The notes beneath the pieces are model-generated. The model was given only the letters and a program-made list of their open reading frames with translations, had not been told where the DNA came from and did not search any database. Positions 17,476-27,403 of a DNA stretch of 64,000 nt are shown one piece after another; the first letter of the stretch is position 1; each line of letters begins with the position of its first letter. The DNA is from Sphingobium herbicidovorans (GTDB lineage: Bacteria > Pseudomonadota > Alphaproteobacteria > Sphingomonadales > Sphingomonadaceae). The translations under genes and the position numbers were made by a program. The stretch covers positions 992,001-1,056,000 of the forward strand of contig NZ_CP020538.1 in the NCBI RefSeq assembly GCF_002080435.1. The letters are read 5' to 3'.

Positions 17476-17487
17476 GTCGGACCTAGC
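17471..17487. terminator. Hairpin between convergent genes
   Basis: GCTAGGT (17471-17477) and ACCTAGC (17481-17487) form a perfect seven-base stem around CGG, right at the hydrolase stop and 10 bases before the convergent lyase stop. No T-run follows, so factor-independent termination is uncertain. Confidence 0.35.
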
Positions 17488-17496
17488 GCCTGCCCG

Positions 17497-18312
17497 TCAT
17501 TGCCCGGCAGCCCCCGCCCTCGCCACCAGAGCCTTGGCTTCCTCGACATGCATGCTTTCGATCATGCGGCCTTCAAAGCGTTCCGCGCCCCCTGTCGCCG
17601 CCTCGATCAAACGCCGCGCATCGGCCACTGCCTGCGCGTCGGGGCCGAACACCTGATTGGCGACCGTCACCTGGCTCGGGTGGATCAGCGTCTTGCCATC
17701 GAAGCCGATCGCATGACCGGCGGCGCACTCCGCCTCGAAACCCGCTTCGTCATCCAGCCGGTTGAACACCCCGTCGAACACCGCAACGCGCGCGGCGCGG
17801 GCGCTCAAAATCACCGACTGCATGGCGAAGGACAGCCCCTCCCGCCCCGCCGATGGCGGAATCGCCAGATCCTGCCGCAGATCGTTATTCCCCATGAACA
17901 GGCCAGCCGTCCCTTCTTCCGCCGCGATCGACGTCGCGGCCAGCACCCCGGCGGCGCTTTCGATCATGGCGATGACGGGCCGCTGGCAAACGCTGAACAC
18001 ATCCTTCACCTGCTTGGCATTCTCCACCTTGGGCAGCACGACATAGTCGGCGCGGGAGCCTTTGGCAGCGACCATGTCCAGCCCATGCCACGGCGTCCCT
18101 GCCACATTGATCCGCAGCGCGCACAATCGTCCGCCGAAACCTTCGTCGGCGGCTGCGGCGGCGCTTGCCCGCGCCTCATCCTTGCGGTCGTCGGGAACGG
18201 CGTCCTCCAGGTCCAGTATCACCATGTCGCACGGCAGCGTGCGCGCCTTGGCGATCGCCCGCTGGTTCGACGCGGGCAGGAACAGCAGCGATCGGGCGTG
18301 GCGCAGCAACAT
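17497..18312 (-). CDS. HpcH/HpaI aldolase / citrate-lyase beta-type CoA ester lyase
   Basis: TIM-barrel lyase of the CitE-like family, 271 residues. The motif LFLPASNQRAIAKA at the start, DMVILDLEDAVPDDRKDEAR (metal-binding Asp/Glu), LRINVAGTPWHGLD, VVLPKVENA, AMIESAAGV, and the C-terminal GFDGKTLIHPSQV are all in order. Relatives split malyl-, citramalyl- or similar CoA esters, and the true substrate cannot be assigned. It is convergent with the hydrolase and divergent from the SPFH gene. Confidence 0.9.
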   Translation of the reverse strand: MLLRHARSLLFLPASNQRAIAKARTLPCDMVILDLEDAVPDDRKDEARASAAAAADEGFGGRLCALRINVAGTPWHGLDMVAAKGSRADYVVLPKVENAKQVKDVFSVCQRPVIAMIESAAGVLAATSIAAEEGTAGLFMGNNDLRQDLAIPPSAGREGLSFAMQSVILSARAARVAVFDGVFNRLDDEAGFEAECAAGHAIGFDGKTLIHPSQVTVANQVFGPDAQAVADARRLIEAATGGAERFEGRMIESMHVEEAKALVARAGAAGQ

Positions 18313-18409
18313 GGCTAGTCTCCTGGGTCGGCCGCATGGCCTGATGACGGTTTGCCTTTTCCCCTTAACGATTTCGCGTCATAGTCAAGTTTCATAGGGG
18401 GACAAAATC

Positions 18410-19381
18410 ATGCTGACGACCTTTGCGCTGACGGTGACCTTCCTGGTGCTTTTCTATCTGGCGGTAAGCGTCAAGGTGGTTCGCCAGGGTTATCAATATA
18501 CCATAGAGCGTTTCGGCCGCTTCACCGAAGTCGCCCGCCCGGGCCTTAATTTCTACCCCGCCTTCTTTTACGCGGTCGGCCGCAAGATCAACATGATGGA
18601 GCAGGTGGTCGATATTCCGGGGCAGGAAATCATCACCAAGGACAATGCCATGGTGTCGGTCGATGGCGTCGTGTTCTTCCAGGTGCTGGACGCGGCCAAG
18701 GCGGCCTATGAAGTGTCGGAACTCTATGTCGCGATCATGCAGCTTGCGACCACCAACCTGCGTACCGTCATGGGCTCGATGGACCTTGATGAAACCCTGT
18801 CCAAGCGTGACGAAATCAACGCGCGCCTGCTGTCGGTCGTCGATCACGCCACCAACGCCTGGGGCATCAAGATCACCCGCGTTGAGCTCAAGGACATCCG
18901 CCCACCCGCCGACATCGTCAGCGCCATGGGCCGCCAGATGAAGGCGGAGCGCGAGAAGCGCGCCAACATCCTCGACGCCGAAGGGATGCGCGCCGCCGAG
19001 ATCCTGAAGGCGGAGGGGCAGAAGCAGAGTCAGATCCTGGAGGCCGAGGGGCGTCGCGAAGCCGCTTTCCGCGACGCCGAGGCGCGCGAGCGTGAGGCGG
19101 AGGCGGAGGCAAAGGCAACGCAGATGGTGTCTGACGCCATTTCGGCCGGCAACCCGCAGGCGCTCAACTATTTCATCGCCCAGAAATATACTGACGCGGT
19201 GAGCCAGTTCGCCACCTCTCCCAATGCCAAGACCATCCTCTTCCCGGTCGAAGCGACCCAGTTGATCGGCACGCTGGGCGGCATCGGCGCACTGGCAAAG
19301 GAAGCATTGGGTGAAGGCGGCGCGCCGCCCCCGCCACCCGCCCCGCCGCGCCGCAGCCCCTTTGCCCAGGGCCAGGGCTGA
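18410..19381 (+). CDS. SPFH/Band 7 membrane protein (QmcA-like)
   Basis: Stomatin-type scaffold protein anchored by one N-terminal transmembrane helix (about residues 3-22). The SPFH domain runs from about 25 to 180 (VRQGYQYTIERFGRF, ITKDNAMVSVDGVVFFQV, EINARLLSVVDHATNAWGI), followed by a long Glu/Ala/Arg-rich coiled coil (about 180-235) and a Pro-rich tail. Such proteins form large membrane assemblies, often with a NfeD partner, and modulate FtsH. The next gene is NfeD, whose ATG shares one base with this stop codon (TGATG), so the two are coupled. Confidence 0.93.
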   Translation: MLTTFALTVTFLVLFYLAVSVKVVRQGYQYTIERFGRFTEVARPGLNFYPAFFYAVGRKINMMEQVVDIPGQEIITKDNAMVSVDGVVFFQVLDAAKAAYEVSELYVAIMQLATTNLRTVMGSMDLDETLSKRDEINARLLSVVDHATNAWGIKITRVELKDIRPPADIVSAMGRQMKAEREKRANILDAEGMRAAEILKAEGQKQSQILEAEGRREAAFRDAEAREREAEAEAKATQMVSDAISAGNPQALNYFIAQKYTDAVSQFATSPNAKTILFPVEATQLIGTLGGIGALAKEALGEGGAPPPPPAPPRRSPFAQGQG

Positions 19382-19824
19382 TGGACTGGCTCGCCATGCT
19401 GGACGATCATTGGGGCTGGCTGGTCTTCGCCGCGCTGCTCGGCATGGCGGAAGTCGTGATTCCGGGCGTATTCCTGATCTGGGTCGCGTTGGCGGCGGCG
19501 GTGACCGGCCTCATCGCGCTCGTCCTGCCCGTATCGGTTCCCGTCCAGCTGCTGATCTTCGCGCTGCTCTGCCTCGCTTCGGTCTGGGGCGGACGGCGCT
19601 GGTACGCGGCCAATCCGGTGTCGTCGCAAGACCCGATGCTCAACGACCGCACAGCCCGCCTCGTGGGCGAGATCGTCACCGTCGTCGAACCGATCGACAA
19701 CGGACGCGGTCGGGTAAAGATAGGCGACAGCGTCTGGTCCTGCCAGGGCCCCGACGCGCCTGCGGGCGCCCGCGTGCGCGTGGTGGGAGCCGATGCCTCG
19801 GTGCTTAAAGTGGAGCTGGCTTGA
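19381..19824 (+). CDS. NfeD family membrane protein
   Basis: A 147-residue protein with a hydrophobic N-terminal half (two or three transmembrane segments between about 12 and 68) and a soluble OB-fold NfeD domain at the C-terminus (GEIVTVVEPIDNGRGRVKIGDSVW, then GARVRVVGADASVLKVE). It is the short NfeD form without the ClpP-like domain. These are partners of SPFH proteins, and here the gene overlaps the SPFH stop by one base. Confidence 0.9.
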   Translation: MDWLAMLDDHWGWLVFAALLGMAEVVIPGVFLIWVALAAAVTGLIALVLPVSVPVQLLIFALLCLASVWGGRRWYAANPVSSQDPMLNDRTARLVGEIVTVVEPIDNGRGRVKIGDSVWSCQGPDAPAGARVRVVGADASVLKVELA

Positions 19825-19858
19825 AGCCGCCTTGGGAGGGCCCCACCCAGCCTCCCCT

Positions 19859-19942
19859 CCCGTCATGCCAGCGAAGGCTGGCATCTCTGTAGTAACGATG
19901 CAGCTCTCGCCGGCAAATACCTGCTTCCGCTGAGATGACGGG
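19859..19942. repeat. Small palindromic (REP/MITE-like) element
   Basis: An inner hairpin ATGCCAGC-GAAG-GCTGGCAT (19865-19884) lies within outer inverted arms CCCGTCAT (19859-19866) and ATGACGGG (19935-19942). ATCTC and GAGAT inside the arms also pair, giving a cruciform-like fold. It fits the dispersed short palindromes seen in many sphingomonads. The gap from NfeD to the next gene (19825-20073) holds nothing else recognisable. Confidence 0.6.
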
Positions 19943-20073
19943 AAAGGGGTGGATTGTGGACATTCCGTTTAGCGACAATGCGGAGCGAAAGCAGCCCTCA
20001 GTAAGATTGAGAGCTAGGCTGTCCTAATGGCCGCCCGCTGGCGAACTCGCTCTATTCTCGATATTGTGCCAAG

Positions 20074-21150
20074 ATGAAAACGAGATTTCGGAAGAAGCCT
20101 GGCAGCAACCGCCCCGTCGATCGGATTAGAGATAGCGGTGGCAAGGTGCAGATCGCTCCAGAGCACGGTAAAATCGTTTGCATGAAGTCGATTGGCGACC
20201 GTCTCTATCTCCTTGCTGAACGTGGCGTTGTTTCTGGTGAGATGGCCGATGGGATCGATCCGAAACGCACGAACGAGGCTATCCCACCATTTGTGCAACG
20301 CACCGAACTGTCCTATGGTGTCGATCATACCTTCATCCAGCAGACGCTGTGCGTCGCTTTCCAACTCCTCGACCATACCTACTTACCGGATACGGTCGAT
20401 GACGATGAGGCGCGCGCCCACGCTCTTGATGCGGCAATTGCGTTAGCTGCGATAGCCGACGTTATGGAAGAGATGAAGGCCCACCAGAACGAGACCCGAA
20501 TAAAGCTACAGACTCACGAATTCGACCTTGGGCATCTTCCTCGAACCGCAAATATCAGGGGCAAACTGCACGGCTGCATATCGCACTTACGCGAGGTGGA
20601 AATGTCCCTCGCCAAGCTGACGCTGATGTTCCATTCAAAAGTTGTTCACAACGATCCGTGGCAGAAGGCCTTTCGTGTAGCCATTGCCAAAAAGCACGGG
20701 GAGAATTCGGAGGAAGTCGAGTATCTGGAAAGGATATTCACGTTCCTCCGCTCAGCCGTCGAGCATCGCAATGCGATGATCCACCCGAAGGCGACGCATA
20801 AGGTCGTCCTGCATGATTATGCCATGCGGCCTGATGGAGCATTTTGGGCACCAAGCCTCGAAATTGTGCACCCGGAGTTTCCGCTGGACAGGCAGGATGC
20901 GGTGCAGTTTTTCACGAACCAATTGGACAGCATGGGCCATGCGTTCGAAACAGCCCTGAGTTGCCTCTGCAATGTCAACGCGATGTCCTTCAACGAAATG
21001 TTCGATACGAGCGTGGCCCGGCTTCCAGAGGGAGAACCGAGCTTTGGGTCGCGGCTAGTGTGGAATACCGTGGTGAGGCCGGAGTATGCGGACAGTTTCC
21101 CGCAACAGCTAGTAGGCGCGAAACAGGGAACAGTATCGGGAGCGGACTGA
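20074..21150 (+). CDS. Unknown protein with HEPN-like R-x4-H motif
   Basis: A 358-residue mainly helical soluble protein that I cannot place in a named family. Residues 231-238 read HRNAMIHP, giving the R-N-x3-H pattern (R232, H237) that is the catalytic signature of HEPN ribonucleases. It is preceded by a long helix (EVEYLERIFTFLRSAVE), as in HEPN domains. A conserved-looking helical region (about 110-200) precedes it. Base and codon use is more AT-rich than in neighbouring genes (codons such as ATA, TTA, AAA), suggesting acquisition. It stands alone between NfeD and the convergent ferredoxin reductase. The HEPN role is inferred from motif and context only. Confidence 0.7.
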   Translation: MKTRFRKKPGSNRPVDRIRDSGGKVQIAPEHGKIVCMKSIGDRLYLLAERGVVSGEMADGIDPKRTNEAIPPFVQRTELSYGVDHTFIQQTLCVAFQLLDHTYLPDTVDDDEARAHALDAAIALAAIADVMEEMKAHQNETRIKLQTHEFDLGHLPRTANIRGKLHGCISHLREVEMSLAKLTLMFHSKVVHNDPWQKAFRVAIAKKHGENSEEVEYLERIFTFLRSAVEHRNAMIHPKATHKVVLHDYAMRPDGAFWAPSLEIVHPEFPLDRQDAVQFFTNQLDSMGHAFETALSCLCNVNAMSFNEMFDTSVARLPEGEPSFGSRLVWNTVVRPEYADSFPQQLVGAKQGTVSGAD

Positions 21151-21247
21151 GCAAAATAGCAGAGCCGTTCGGCCACCAGCAACGTCCGTTATCGGGCGAC
21201 GAAATCACTTACTGGTAAGGCAATTTCTGGTCGATAACGGCTCAAAC

Positions 21248-21275
21248 AAAAAGGGCCAGCGTGACCGCCAGCCCT
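21248..21275 (-). terminator. Rho-independent terminator of the ferredoxin reductase gene
   Basis: Read on the minus strand, AGGGCTGGC and GCTGGCCCT pair in a nine-base stem with two G-T wobbles and a six-base loop, followed by a run of five T. It lies about 25 bases after the reductase stop. The A-rich opposite flank is less suited to the plus strand. Confidence 0.75.
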
Positions 21276-21299
21276 CTCGCTAAATCAATACCGGAGCAA

Positions 21300-22115
21300 T
21301 CAGCCGACAAACGCCCGCTCGATCACAAAGGCCCCCGGCGCTGCATTGGAACCCTCAACAAAGCCCTCGCCTTCGAAATAGGCGGCGAACTGCTTGATCA
21401 TCTCCATGCTGCCGCACATCATGATGCGGTCGGTTTCGGGGTTGAACTTCCTGTCGCCCGACAGCCCTTCGAACAGCGCGCCATTTTCGACCAGCTTGTC
21501 GATCCGAACATTGTTGCGGAAATCTTCGCGTGTGACGGTCGGGACATAGTGGAACTGGTTGGCGGCCTGCTCGGACACCAGTGGGTCTTCCGCCAGCTTG
21601 CCTTCCAGCTCGTCATGGAAAGCCAGATCGCTGACCCGGCGCACCGAATGGACGACCACCACTTCCTCGTAAAATTCATAGACGTCGGGATCGCGCGCCA
21701 GACTGAGGAAAGGGGCAAGACCCGTCCCCGTCGACAGCATGAACAGCCGCTTGCCCGGCAACAGCGCGTCGGTGACGAGCGTGCCGGTCGGCTTGCGGCC
21801 CAGGTAAATCTGGTCGCCCGGCTGGATCATCTGCAGCTTGGACGTCAGCGGGCCGTCCTGCACCTTGATCGACAGGAACTCCAGTTCCTCGTCCCACGAC
21901 GGGCTGGCAACCGAATAGGCGCGCAGCAGCGGCTTGCCATTGTCGCCCTGCAAGCCGATCATCACGAATTCGCCCGACCGGAAACGGAAACTTGCCGGGC
22001 GGCTGATGCGGAAACTGAACAGATGCTCATTCCAGTGCCGCACCGACAGCACGGTTTCGACACTAAGGGCCCCGGTCGGTTCCAACACCGGCTTTTCGAT
22101 CGTCACGTCGCTCAA
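21300..22115 (-). CDS. fpr: Ferredoxin--NADP reductase
   Basis: FAD-dependent reductase moving electrons between NADPH and ferredoxin or flavodoxin. The 271-residue protein shows FAD-binding LLRAYSVASPSWDEELEF, the substrate loop LTSKLQMIQPGDQIYLG, NADP-binding LFMLSTGTGLAPFLSLARD, and MMCGSMEM. I chose the TTG at 22115, which yields the usual start SDVTIEKPVLEP and has AGGAGG eight bases upstream; the in-frame ATG at 22184 would add 23 residues without a signal. The bacterial type usually ends in an aromatic or Glu/Val residue near the flavin, and here it ends FVG. It is convergent with the HEPN-like gene. Confidence 0.93.
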   Translation of the reverse strand: MSDVTIEKPVLEPTGALSVETVLSVRHWNEHLFSFRISRPASFRFRSGEFVMIGLQGDNGKPLLRAYSVASPSWDEELEFLSIKVQDGPLTSKLQMIQPGDQIYLGRKPTGTLVTDALLPGKRLFMLSTGTGLAPFLSLARDPDVYEFYEEVVVVHSVRRVSDLAFHDELEGKLAEDPLVSEQAANQFHYVPTVTREDFRNNVRIDKLVENGALFEGLSGDRKFNPETDRIMMCGSMEMIKQFAAYFEGEGFVEGSNAAPGAFVIERAFVG

Positions 22116-22298
22116 AACCTTTGCCTCCTGCCAAATCCATCCGCGAACGTCCCGATGTGGACGCCAGTTGCGTGGCTTTCGCAATAAGTGATGTGGGCCG
22201 AATGCCTTTCAGGCCCGGTGAAGGCAAGGTGAAAAAACTATTGCGCCGGAAAGCTGACGATCATGCCAGCGCATATGCTGGGAAATCGCTCAGCCTTT

Positions 22299-22616
22299 TC
22301 AGCCGAACAGGCCCTTGGCCAACCGGCTCAATTCATTGATGGGATTGCCGTCGCCATCGCCATCGAACAGGCCGCCGATCTTGCTCATAATGGCTTCCGG
22401 CCCGCCGAACTGCGCGAACAGTTCCTGCAACTTGTCGGCCGACACACCATGTTCGGCCGCCGTGGTCGCCAATGCCGCCACATCGGTTTCGCCCGCTGCG
22501 ATCTTGCCGCCGATCTCGGCCATCAGCGCCTGCATCTGCTCGGCGCTCACGCCCAGCTTCGCGGCGACGGCTTCAAGTCCGCCCACACTGTTCAGAAGAT
22601 GGTCAATCATGTTCAT
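22299..22616 (-). CDS. Small conserved-type protein, unknown function
   Basis: A predicted 105-residue, Ala/Gly-rich, helical soluble protein. It has two similar helical units, GLEAVAAKLGVSAEQMQALMAEIGG and GVSADKLQELFAQFGG, and a Gly/Asp-rich turn DGDGDGNPINEL near the C-terminus. The start is ATG 22616 or 22610; in-frame sequence upstream has no ribosome-binding site. It lies between the ferredoxin reductase and pckA, all on one strand. No function can be assigned. Confidence 0.7.
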   Translation of the reverse strand: MNMIDHLLNSVGGLEAVAAKLGVSAEQMQALMAEIGGKIAAGETDVAALATTAAEHGVSADKLQELFAQFGGPEAIMSKIGGLFDGDGDGNPINELSRLAKGLFG

Positions 22617-22668
22617 GTCCCGTTGATAGCTAAGGGCAGGATAGCATTGCGCCGCCCCGCCCGAAAGC

Positions 22669-22699
22669 AAAAGAGCCGGAAGGATCGCTCCCCCGGCTC
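22669..22699 (-). terminator. Rho-independent terminator of pckA
   Basis: On the minus strand GAGCCGG (22699-22693) pairs with CCGGCTC (22679-22673), a seven-base perfect stem with a 13-base loop, followed by TTTTG. It lies shortly after the pckA stop codon. Confidence 0.8.
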
Positions 22700-22726
22700 C
22701 TGTGCCAACATGATGATCGTTCAGCG

Positions 22727-24322
22727 TCAGGCGGCGGTCAGCGCAGCCTCGCGCACGGACGCATCCACATGCTCTTCGAACTGGGCGAAGTTATCGACGA
22801 ACTGCTTGACCAGCTTGCCGGCGGTCTCGTCATAGGCCGCCTTGTCCGCCCAGGTCGCGCGCGGGTCGAGGATCGTCGCATCGACGCCGGGAACCGCCAC
22901 GGGAACCTCGAACCCGAAGTTCGGATCGGTCCGGAATTCGGCATTGTTGAGGCTGCCGTCGAGCGCCGCGTTCAGCAGAGCGCGGGTGACCTTGATCGGC
23001 ATGCGCTTGCCGACGCCATATTTGCCGCCGGTCCAGCCAGTGTTGACCAGCCAGCAGGTGACGCCGCCCTTGTTGATCCGCTCCTTCAGCAAATTGCCAT
23101 AGACCGACGGATGGCGCGGCATGAACGGCGCGCCAAAGCAGGTGGAAAAGGTCGCGCTGGGTTCGGTCACGCCGATCTCGGTGCCCGCGACGCGCGCGGT
23201 ATAGCCGGACAGGAAGTGATACATCGCCTGATCCGGCGTCAGCCGCGCGATTGGCGGCAGCACGCCATAGGCGTCGGCGGTCAGGAAGATGATGTTCTTG
23301 GGCACCGGGCCAAGATTCTTTTCCGACGCATTCGGGATGAAGTCGATCGGATAGGAACCGCGGCTGTTTTCCGCCAGGCTGTTGTCGTCCAGGTCGATTT
23401 CGCGCGTATCTTCATCGATCACGACATTTTCCAGCACCGTGCCGAAACGCTTGGTGGTGGCGAAGATCTCCGGCTCGGCTTCGGCCGACAGGTTGATCAT
23501 CTTGGCGTAGCAACCGCCTTCGAAATTGAAGACAGCCGTGTCCGACCAGCCATGCTCGTCGTCACCGATCAACGTGCGGCTGGCGTCCGCCGAAAGGGTA
23601 GTCTTGCCGGTGCCCGACAGGCCGAAAAAGACTGCGGTGTCGCCATCGGGACCGATATTGGCCGAACAGTGCATCGGCATTACGCCCTTGGTCGGCAGCA
23701 GATAGTTGAGGATGCCGAACACCGACTTCTTCATCTCACCGGCATATTTTGTCCCGCCGATCAGGATCAGCTTCTCGCTGAAATTGACCGCGATCACCGT
23801 TTCGCTGCGCGATCCGTGACGGGCGGGATCAGCCTTGAACGTCGGCAGGTCGATGATGGTATATTCAGGCGCGAAGTGGGTCAGCTCTTCCGGCTTGGGC
23901 CGCACCAGCAGCGTGCGGATGAACAGATTGTGCCATGCCAGTTCGTTGATGACGCGCACCCTGACGCGATGTTCGGGCTGCGATCCGCCGAACAGGTCCG
24001 CGACGTAGAGCTTGTCCTTTTCACCCAGCGCCTTGAAGAAATCCTCCTTCAGCGCGGCGAAATGTTCCGGGGTCATGGGGACGTTGGTCTTGCCCCACCA
24101 GACGGTCGATTCGGTTTCGGCATCCTTGACGATGAACTTGTCGCTGGCGGACCGGCCGGTGTGCTTGCCCGTCTTGACGACCAGCGGGCCGTCCTTCGAC
24201 AATATGCCTTCGCCGTTGGCGATAGCGGCTTCAACGAGTGGCGCGGTGCCAAGATTCCAATATTGTTCAGCGGTCGTCGAAATGCCCTGCTGATCCAGGG
24301 TGATAGAGGATTTGGCCTGCAC
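22727..24322 (-). CDS. pckA: Phosphoenolpyruvate carboxykinase (ATP)
   Basis: Converts oxaloacetate to PEP in gluconeogenesis using ATP. At 531 residues it is the usual size. Key sites in order: TGRSASDKF (55-63), the R-S-E/T-V-IAVN region, the MHCSANIG metal and oxaloacetate site, the kinase P-loop GLSGTGKT (234-241) with GDDEHGWSD, and the adenine-binding C-terminal [11 protein letters not shown]. It is divergent from chvI-chvG, an arrangement known from rhizobia, where ChvGI-like signalling controls it. A strong terminator follows. Confidence 0.97.
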   Translation of the reverse strand: MQAKSSITLDQQGISTTAEQYWNLGTAPLVEAAIANGEGILSKDGPLVVKTGKHTGRSASDKFIVKDAETESTVWWGKTNVPMTPEHFAALKEDFFKALGEKDKLYVADLFGGSQPEHRVRVRVINELAWHNLFIRTLLVRPKPEELTHFAPEYTIIDLPTFKADPARHGSRSETVIAVNFSEKLILIGGTKYAGEMKKSVFGILNYLLPTKGVMPMHCSANIGPDGDTAVFFGLSGTGKTTLSADASRTLIGDDEHGWSDTAVFNFEGGCYAKMINLSAEAEPEIFATTKRFGTVLENVVIDEDTREIDLDDNSLAENSRGSYPIDFIPNASEKNLGPVPKNIIFLTADAYGVLPPIARLTPDQAMYHFLSGYTARVAGTEIGVTEPSATFSTCFGAPFMPRHPSVYGNLLKERINKGGVTCWLVNTGWTGGKYGVGKRMPIKVTRALLNAALDGSLNNAEFRTDPNFGFEVPVAVPGVDATILDPRATWADKAAYDETAGKLVKQFVDNFAQFEEHVDASVREAALTAA

Positions 24323-24605
24323 GCCTTAGCTCCTGATATGTAAATCCGGTTCGCCAGCAACTGCCCGCGACCCATCCGCCCCTCAGCGCCGCGATCCCTT
24401 GTGCGCGGCGTCATTCTTGCAGATGGCAGGGGCAATAAGCCTTTGCATCCCCAGCGTCAAACCCCGGCCGCGCGCCGTTTATCCCAAATCAGGAAGCGCA
24501 AACCGCATTATTGCCTGCCTACCCCTTTCTTGCGGGCGAGGCGGGCATCGTCTAACGCTTGAAAGAAAGGCCTGGATTTGGCGGCCACGACCTTTGGAAA
24601 GACGT

Positions 24606-25310
24606 ATGACTGCTACCGTCGCCCTTGTGGATGATGACAAGAATATCCTGACTTCCGTGTCCATCGCGCTTCAGGCCGAAGGCTTCATGACGCGCCTCTA
24701 TTCGGACCCGGATGGCGCGCTGAAGGCGCTGATCGACAATCCCGCCGACCTGGCCGTATTCGACATAAAGATGCCGGGCATGGACGGACTGGAATTGTTA
24801 CGCCGCTTGCGGGAAAAAAGCCATATGCCGGTGATTTTCCTGACGTCCAAGACCGATGAACTGGACGAGGCGCTGGGCCTCGCCATGGGTGCGGATGACT
24901 ATATCGCCAAACCCTTTTCGCAACGCCTGCTGATCGCCCGGATCAGGGCCATCCTGCGCCGTTCGGAAGTCAACCGTTCGCCCGAATCCCCCAGCGAACC
25001 CGCCGCCGACCCGATTGTGCGCGGCCGTTTGGAAATGGACCCCGCCCGCCATCGGGTGAAGTGGATGGGACAGGACGTCACGCTGACCGTCACTGAATTC
25101 CTGATCCTCGAAACGCTCGCCGCGCGACCCGGTGTGGTCAAGAACCGCAATCAGTTGATGGACGCCGCTTATCAGGATGACGTCTATGTCGATGACCGCA
25201 CGATCGACAGCCACATCAAACGTCTCCGCCGCAAATTCCGCGAGGTTGACCCTGAATTTAATGCAATCGACACCCTCTATGGAGCCGGATATCGCTTCTC
25301 CGAGGAATGA
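24606..25310 (+). CDS. chvI: Response regulator ChvI-like (OmpR family)
   Basis: OmpR/PhoB-family response regulator, 234 residues. The receiver domain has the acidic pocket at D9-D11, the phosphoacceptor D53 in [11 protein letters not shown], a conserved Thr/Ser at LTSK and Lys in YIAKPFS. The C-terminal winged-helix domain (about 135-232) has the [11 protein letters not shown] recognition helix and the GAGYRF ending. ATG 24606 is placed behind GGAAAG; the in-frame sequence before it has no initiation signal. It overlaps chvG by 32 bases. In rhizobia ChvI responds to acid and envelope stress. Confidence 0.94.
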   Translation: MTATVALVDDDKNILTSVSIALQAEGFMTRLYSDPDGALKALIDNPADLAVFDIKMPGMDGLELLRRLREKSHMPVIFLTSKTDELDEALGLAMGADDYIAKPFSQRLLIARIRAILRRSEVNRSPESPSEPAADPIVRGRLEMDPARHRVKWMGQDVTLTVTEFLILETLAARPGVVKNRNQLMDAAYQDDVYVDDRTIDSHIKRLRRKFREVDPEFNAIDTLYGAGYRFSEE

Positions 25311-26874
25311 GGCGCGCGAAGCGGGATTGCGCTGGTCGGGCCGTATCAGCCTGACGCCGCGCATCCTGGCCGTGAACGTGTTCGCGCTGGCGCTGCTGGC
25401 GGGCGGCTTCTTTTATCTGGACAGCTACCGCACGCGCATCGTCGATTCGCGGCTGGAACAATCAGCGCGCGAATTGAAGCTGCTGGCCATCGCGCTGGAA
25501 ACGGCCCAGCCCGACCGGCAGAATATGCTGATCGCCGCCTATTCCCGCCAGACGGGCGACCGCGTCCGCCGCTATGGGGCGGACGGGCAACTGGTCGCCG
25601 ACAGTTTCACCATGCAGGCTCCCCGCTATCGCCTGCGCCTGCCTTCGGAGGAAAGCTGGCGGCGCCACGTCGCGCGCTTCCTCGACAAGGCGGTCGATCG
25701 CGTCGTTTTCGCCGATCGCCCTCCTGATTTCGATGAACCCGTGATCGACCGGGCCGATGCCTGGCCGGAACTCACGCTTGCGCGCCAGACGGGCAGGCCG
25801 CAGGCGGCGAACCGCTATGCGCCCGACCGCACTTTCATGATATCTGCCGCGACCGGCGTGTCGGACGGCACCAGCCTGCTGGCGACAGAAAATGCGCGCG
25901 ACATCACCCGGATCGTTCGGGCCGAGCGGCTGAGGCTGGGCATCGTCATCGCCGCCGCCGTGCTGGCGTCGGTGCTGCTGTCTCTGTTCCTCGCGCGCAC
26001 GATTGTCCAACCTTTGCAGCGACTCGCCCGTGCCGCCGTCCGCGTGCGCCTTGGCCGTGCGCGCGAGGTGACGGTGCCGCGCCTGCCCGAACGGCGGGAC
26101 GAAATCGGCATGCTGGCGCGCGCGCTGTCCGACATGAGCCATGCGCTGCGCCAGCGGATCGACGCCACAGACGCTTTCGCCGCCGATGTCAGCCATGAGC
26201 TCAAGAACCCGATCGCCTCGCTCCGCTCCGCGCTCGACGCGCTGGACCGGGTGGACAGGCCTGATCTTCGCGCGCAACTGATGGCGATCGCACAGGATGA
26301 CGTGCGGCGGCTGGATCGCCTCGTCACCGACATTGCCGAAGCATCCCGCATCGACGCCCAACTGTCCCGCACCCGTTTCGAACCGATCGACCTTGGCCTG
26401 CTGATCGAACGCATGATTGTCGCCCGCGAAGCGCGCGGCGTCCCCCGGGACATCCGCATCGCCTTCGCCCGGCCGCGCAAGAATGTGGCGGTGGTGCTGG
26501 GTGAGGAACAACGCCTGCTGCGCGTGCTCGACAATCTGATCGACAACGCCATTTCCTTCTCGCCCGACGGCGGGCTGGTCCAGATCGTGGCGACCGTCGC
26601 CGACAATGAAGTGCTGGTCAGCGTCGAGGATGAAGGACCGGGCGTCCCGGAATCGCAGCGGGAACATGTGTTCCGCCGTTTCCACAGCGTTCGCCCGGAA
26701 GCGGAAAGCTTCGGCAAGCATTCGGGCCTCGGCCTCGCCATCGCACGATCCATCGTCGAAGGGCATCAGGGCAAGATCAGCATCGCCGACCGGGAGGACA
26801 ACCAGCGTGGCGCCTGCTTCATGCTGCGCCTGCCCATGGCGGTGGAGCGCGATCCGGGCATTGTCTCGGAATAG
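25279..26874 (+). CDS. chvG: Sensor histidine kinase ChvG-like
   Basis: Partner of ChvI. The predicted 531-residue membrane kinase has a transmembrane helix (about 29-47), a periplasmic sensor domain of about 185 residues, a second helix (about 217-238), HAMP (240-295), the phosphoacceptor H306 in [15 protein letters not shown], and a C-terminal ATPase domain with N (DNLIDNA), G1 (VEDEGPGVP) and G2 (GLGLAIARS). The start codon is uncertain: ATG 25279 overlaps the chvI end and lacks a good ribosome-binding site; ATG 25261 is an alternative. It precedes hprK and rapZ in one direction. Confidence 0.93.
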   Translation: MEPDIASPRNEAREAGLRWSGRISLTPRILAVNVFALALLAGGFFYLDSYRTRIVDSRLEQSARELKLLAIALETAQPDRQNMLIAAYSRQTGDRVRRYGADGQLVADSFTMQAPRYRLRLPSEESWRRHVARFLDKAVDRVVFADRPPDFDEPVIDRADAWPELTLARQTGRPQAANRYAPDRTFMISAATGVSDGTSLLATENARDITRIVRAERLRLGIVIAAAVLASVLLSLFLARTIVQPLQRLARAAVRVRLGRAREVTVPRLPERRDEIGMLARALSDMSHALRQRIDATDAFAADVSHELKNPIASLRSALDALDRVDRPDLRAQLMAIAQDDVRRLDRLVTDIAEASRIDAQLSRTRFEPIDLGLLIERMIVAREARGVPRDIRIAFARPRKNVAVVLGEEQRLLRVLDNLIDNAISFSPDGGLVQIVATVADNEVLVSVEDEGPGVPESQREHVFRRFHSVRPEAESFGKHSGLGLAIARSIVEGHQGKISIADREDNQRGACFMLRLPMAVERDPGIVSE

Positions 26875-26968
26875 GACGCGACCCCACCAAATATTTGCAA
26901 CGATAGCAGCTCTCACCGCCTCAATTCGTTTCCCACCGGCCAGGACAAGGTCTAAGAAGGCGGTGGGT

Positions 26969-27403
26969 ATGGCGCGGGAAGAAACAAGCGAAACACTGCA
27001 CGCGACGAGCGTCGCCATCGACGGGCGCGCGGTGTTGCTGTGCGGGCCGAGCGGCGTGGGCAAGTCCGACCTCGCGCTGCGGCTCATCGACCGTGGCGCA
27101 ACCCTCGTCAGCGATGATTATACATTGCTGAAATGGGTCGACGGGCGGCTGGAGGCCACAGCGCCGCAAACCATCACCGGCATGATGGAGGTGCGTGGGC
27201 TGGGACTCGTCGACATGCCCTGCATCGACTATGCGCGCGTCGCACTGATGGTCGATCTGTCCGATGACATCGACCGGATGCCCGCCGACCCGGAAGGACG
27301 GATGATCGCCGGGGTCACCATTCCGGTGGTCAGGATCGCCCCGCTCGAACCATCCGCGCCGATCAAGGTCGAACTGGCGCTCAAGACCATGGGGCTGGCG
27401 TGA
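26969..27403 (+). CDS. hprK: HPr kinase/phosphorylase, short alphaproteobacterial form
   Basis: Phosphorylates a serine of HPr, linking metabolic state to PTS signalling. The protein has only about 144 residues and lacks the N-terminal domain of Firmicute HprK, which is normal for alphaproteobacteria. The P-loop GPSGVGKS is at 26-33, VSDDY and the signature EVRGLGLVDM follow. The gene overlaps rapZ by 4 bases (GTGA). It belongs to the operon chvI-chvG-hprK-rapZ-EIIA-HPr, with its substrate HPr encoded about 1.4 kb downstream. Confidence 0.93.
   Translation: MAREETSETLHATSVAIDGRAVLLCGPSGVGKSDLALRLIDRGATLVSDDYTLLKWVDGRLEATAPQTITGMMEVRGLGLVDMPCIDYARVALMVDLSDDIDRMPADPEGRMIAGVTIPVVRIAPLEPSAPIKVELALKTMGLA

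Noticed and set aside
22769..24343. Plus-strand frame of 524 codons over pckA
   Set aside because: Shadow of pckA, which carries all catalytic motifs.
25462..27087. Minus-strand frame of 541 codons over chvG
   Set aside because: Shadow frame; crosses the chvG-hprK gap and lacks domain signals.
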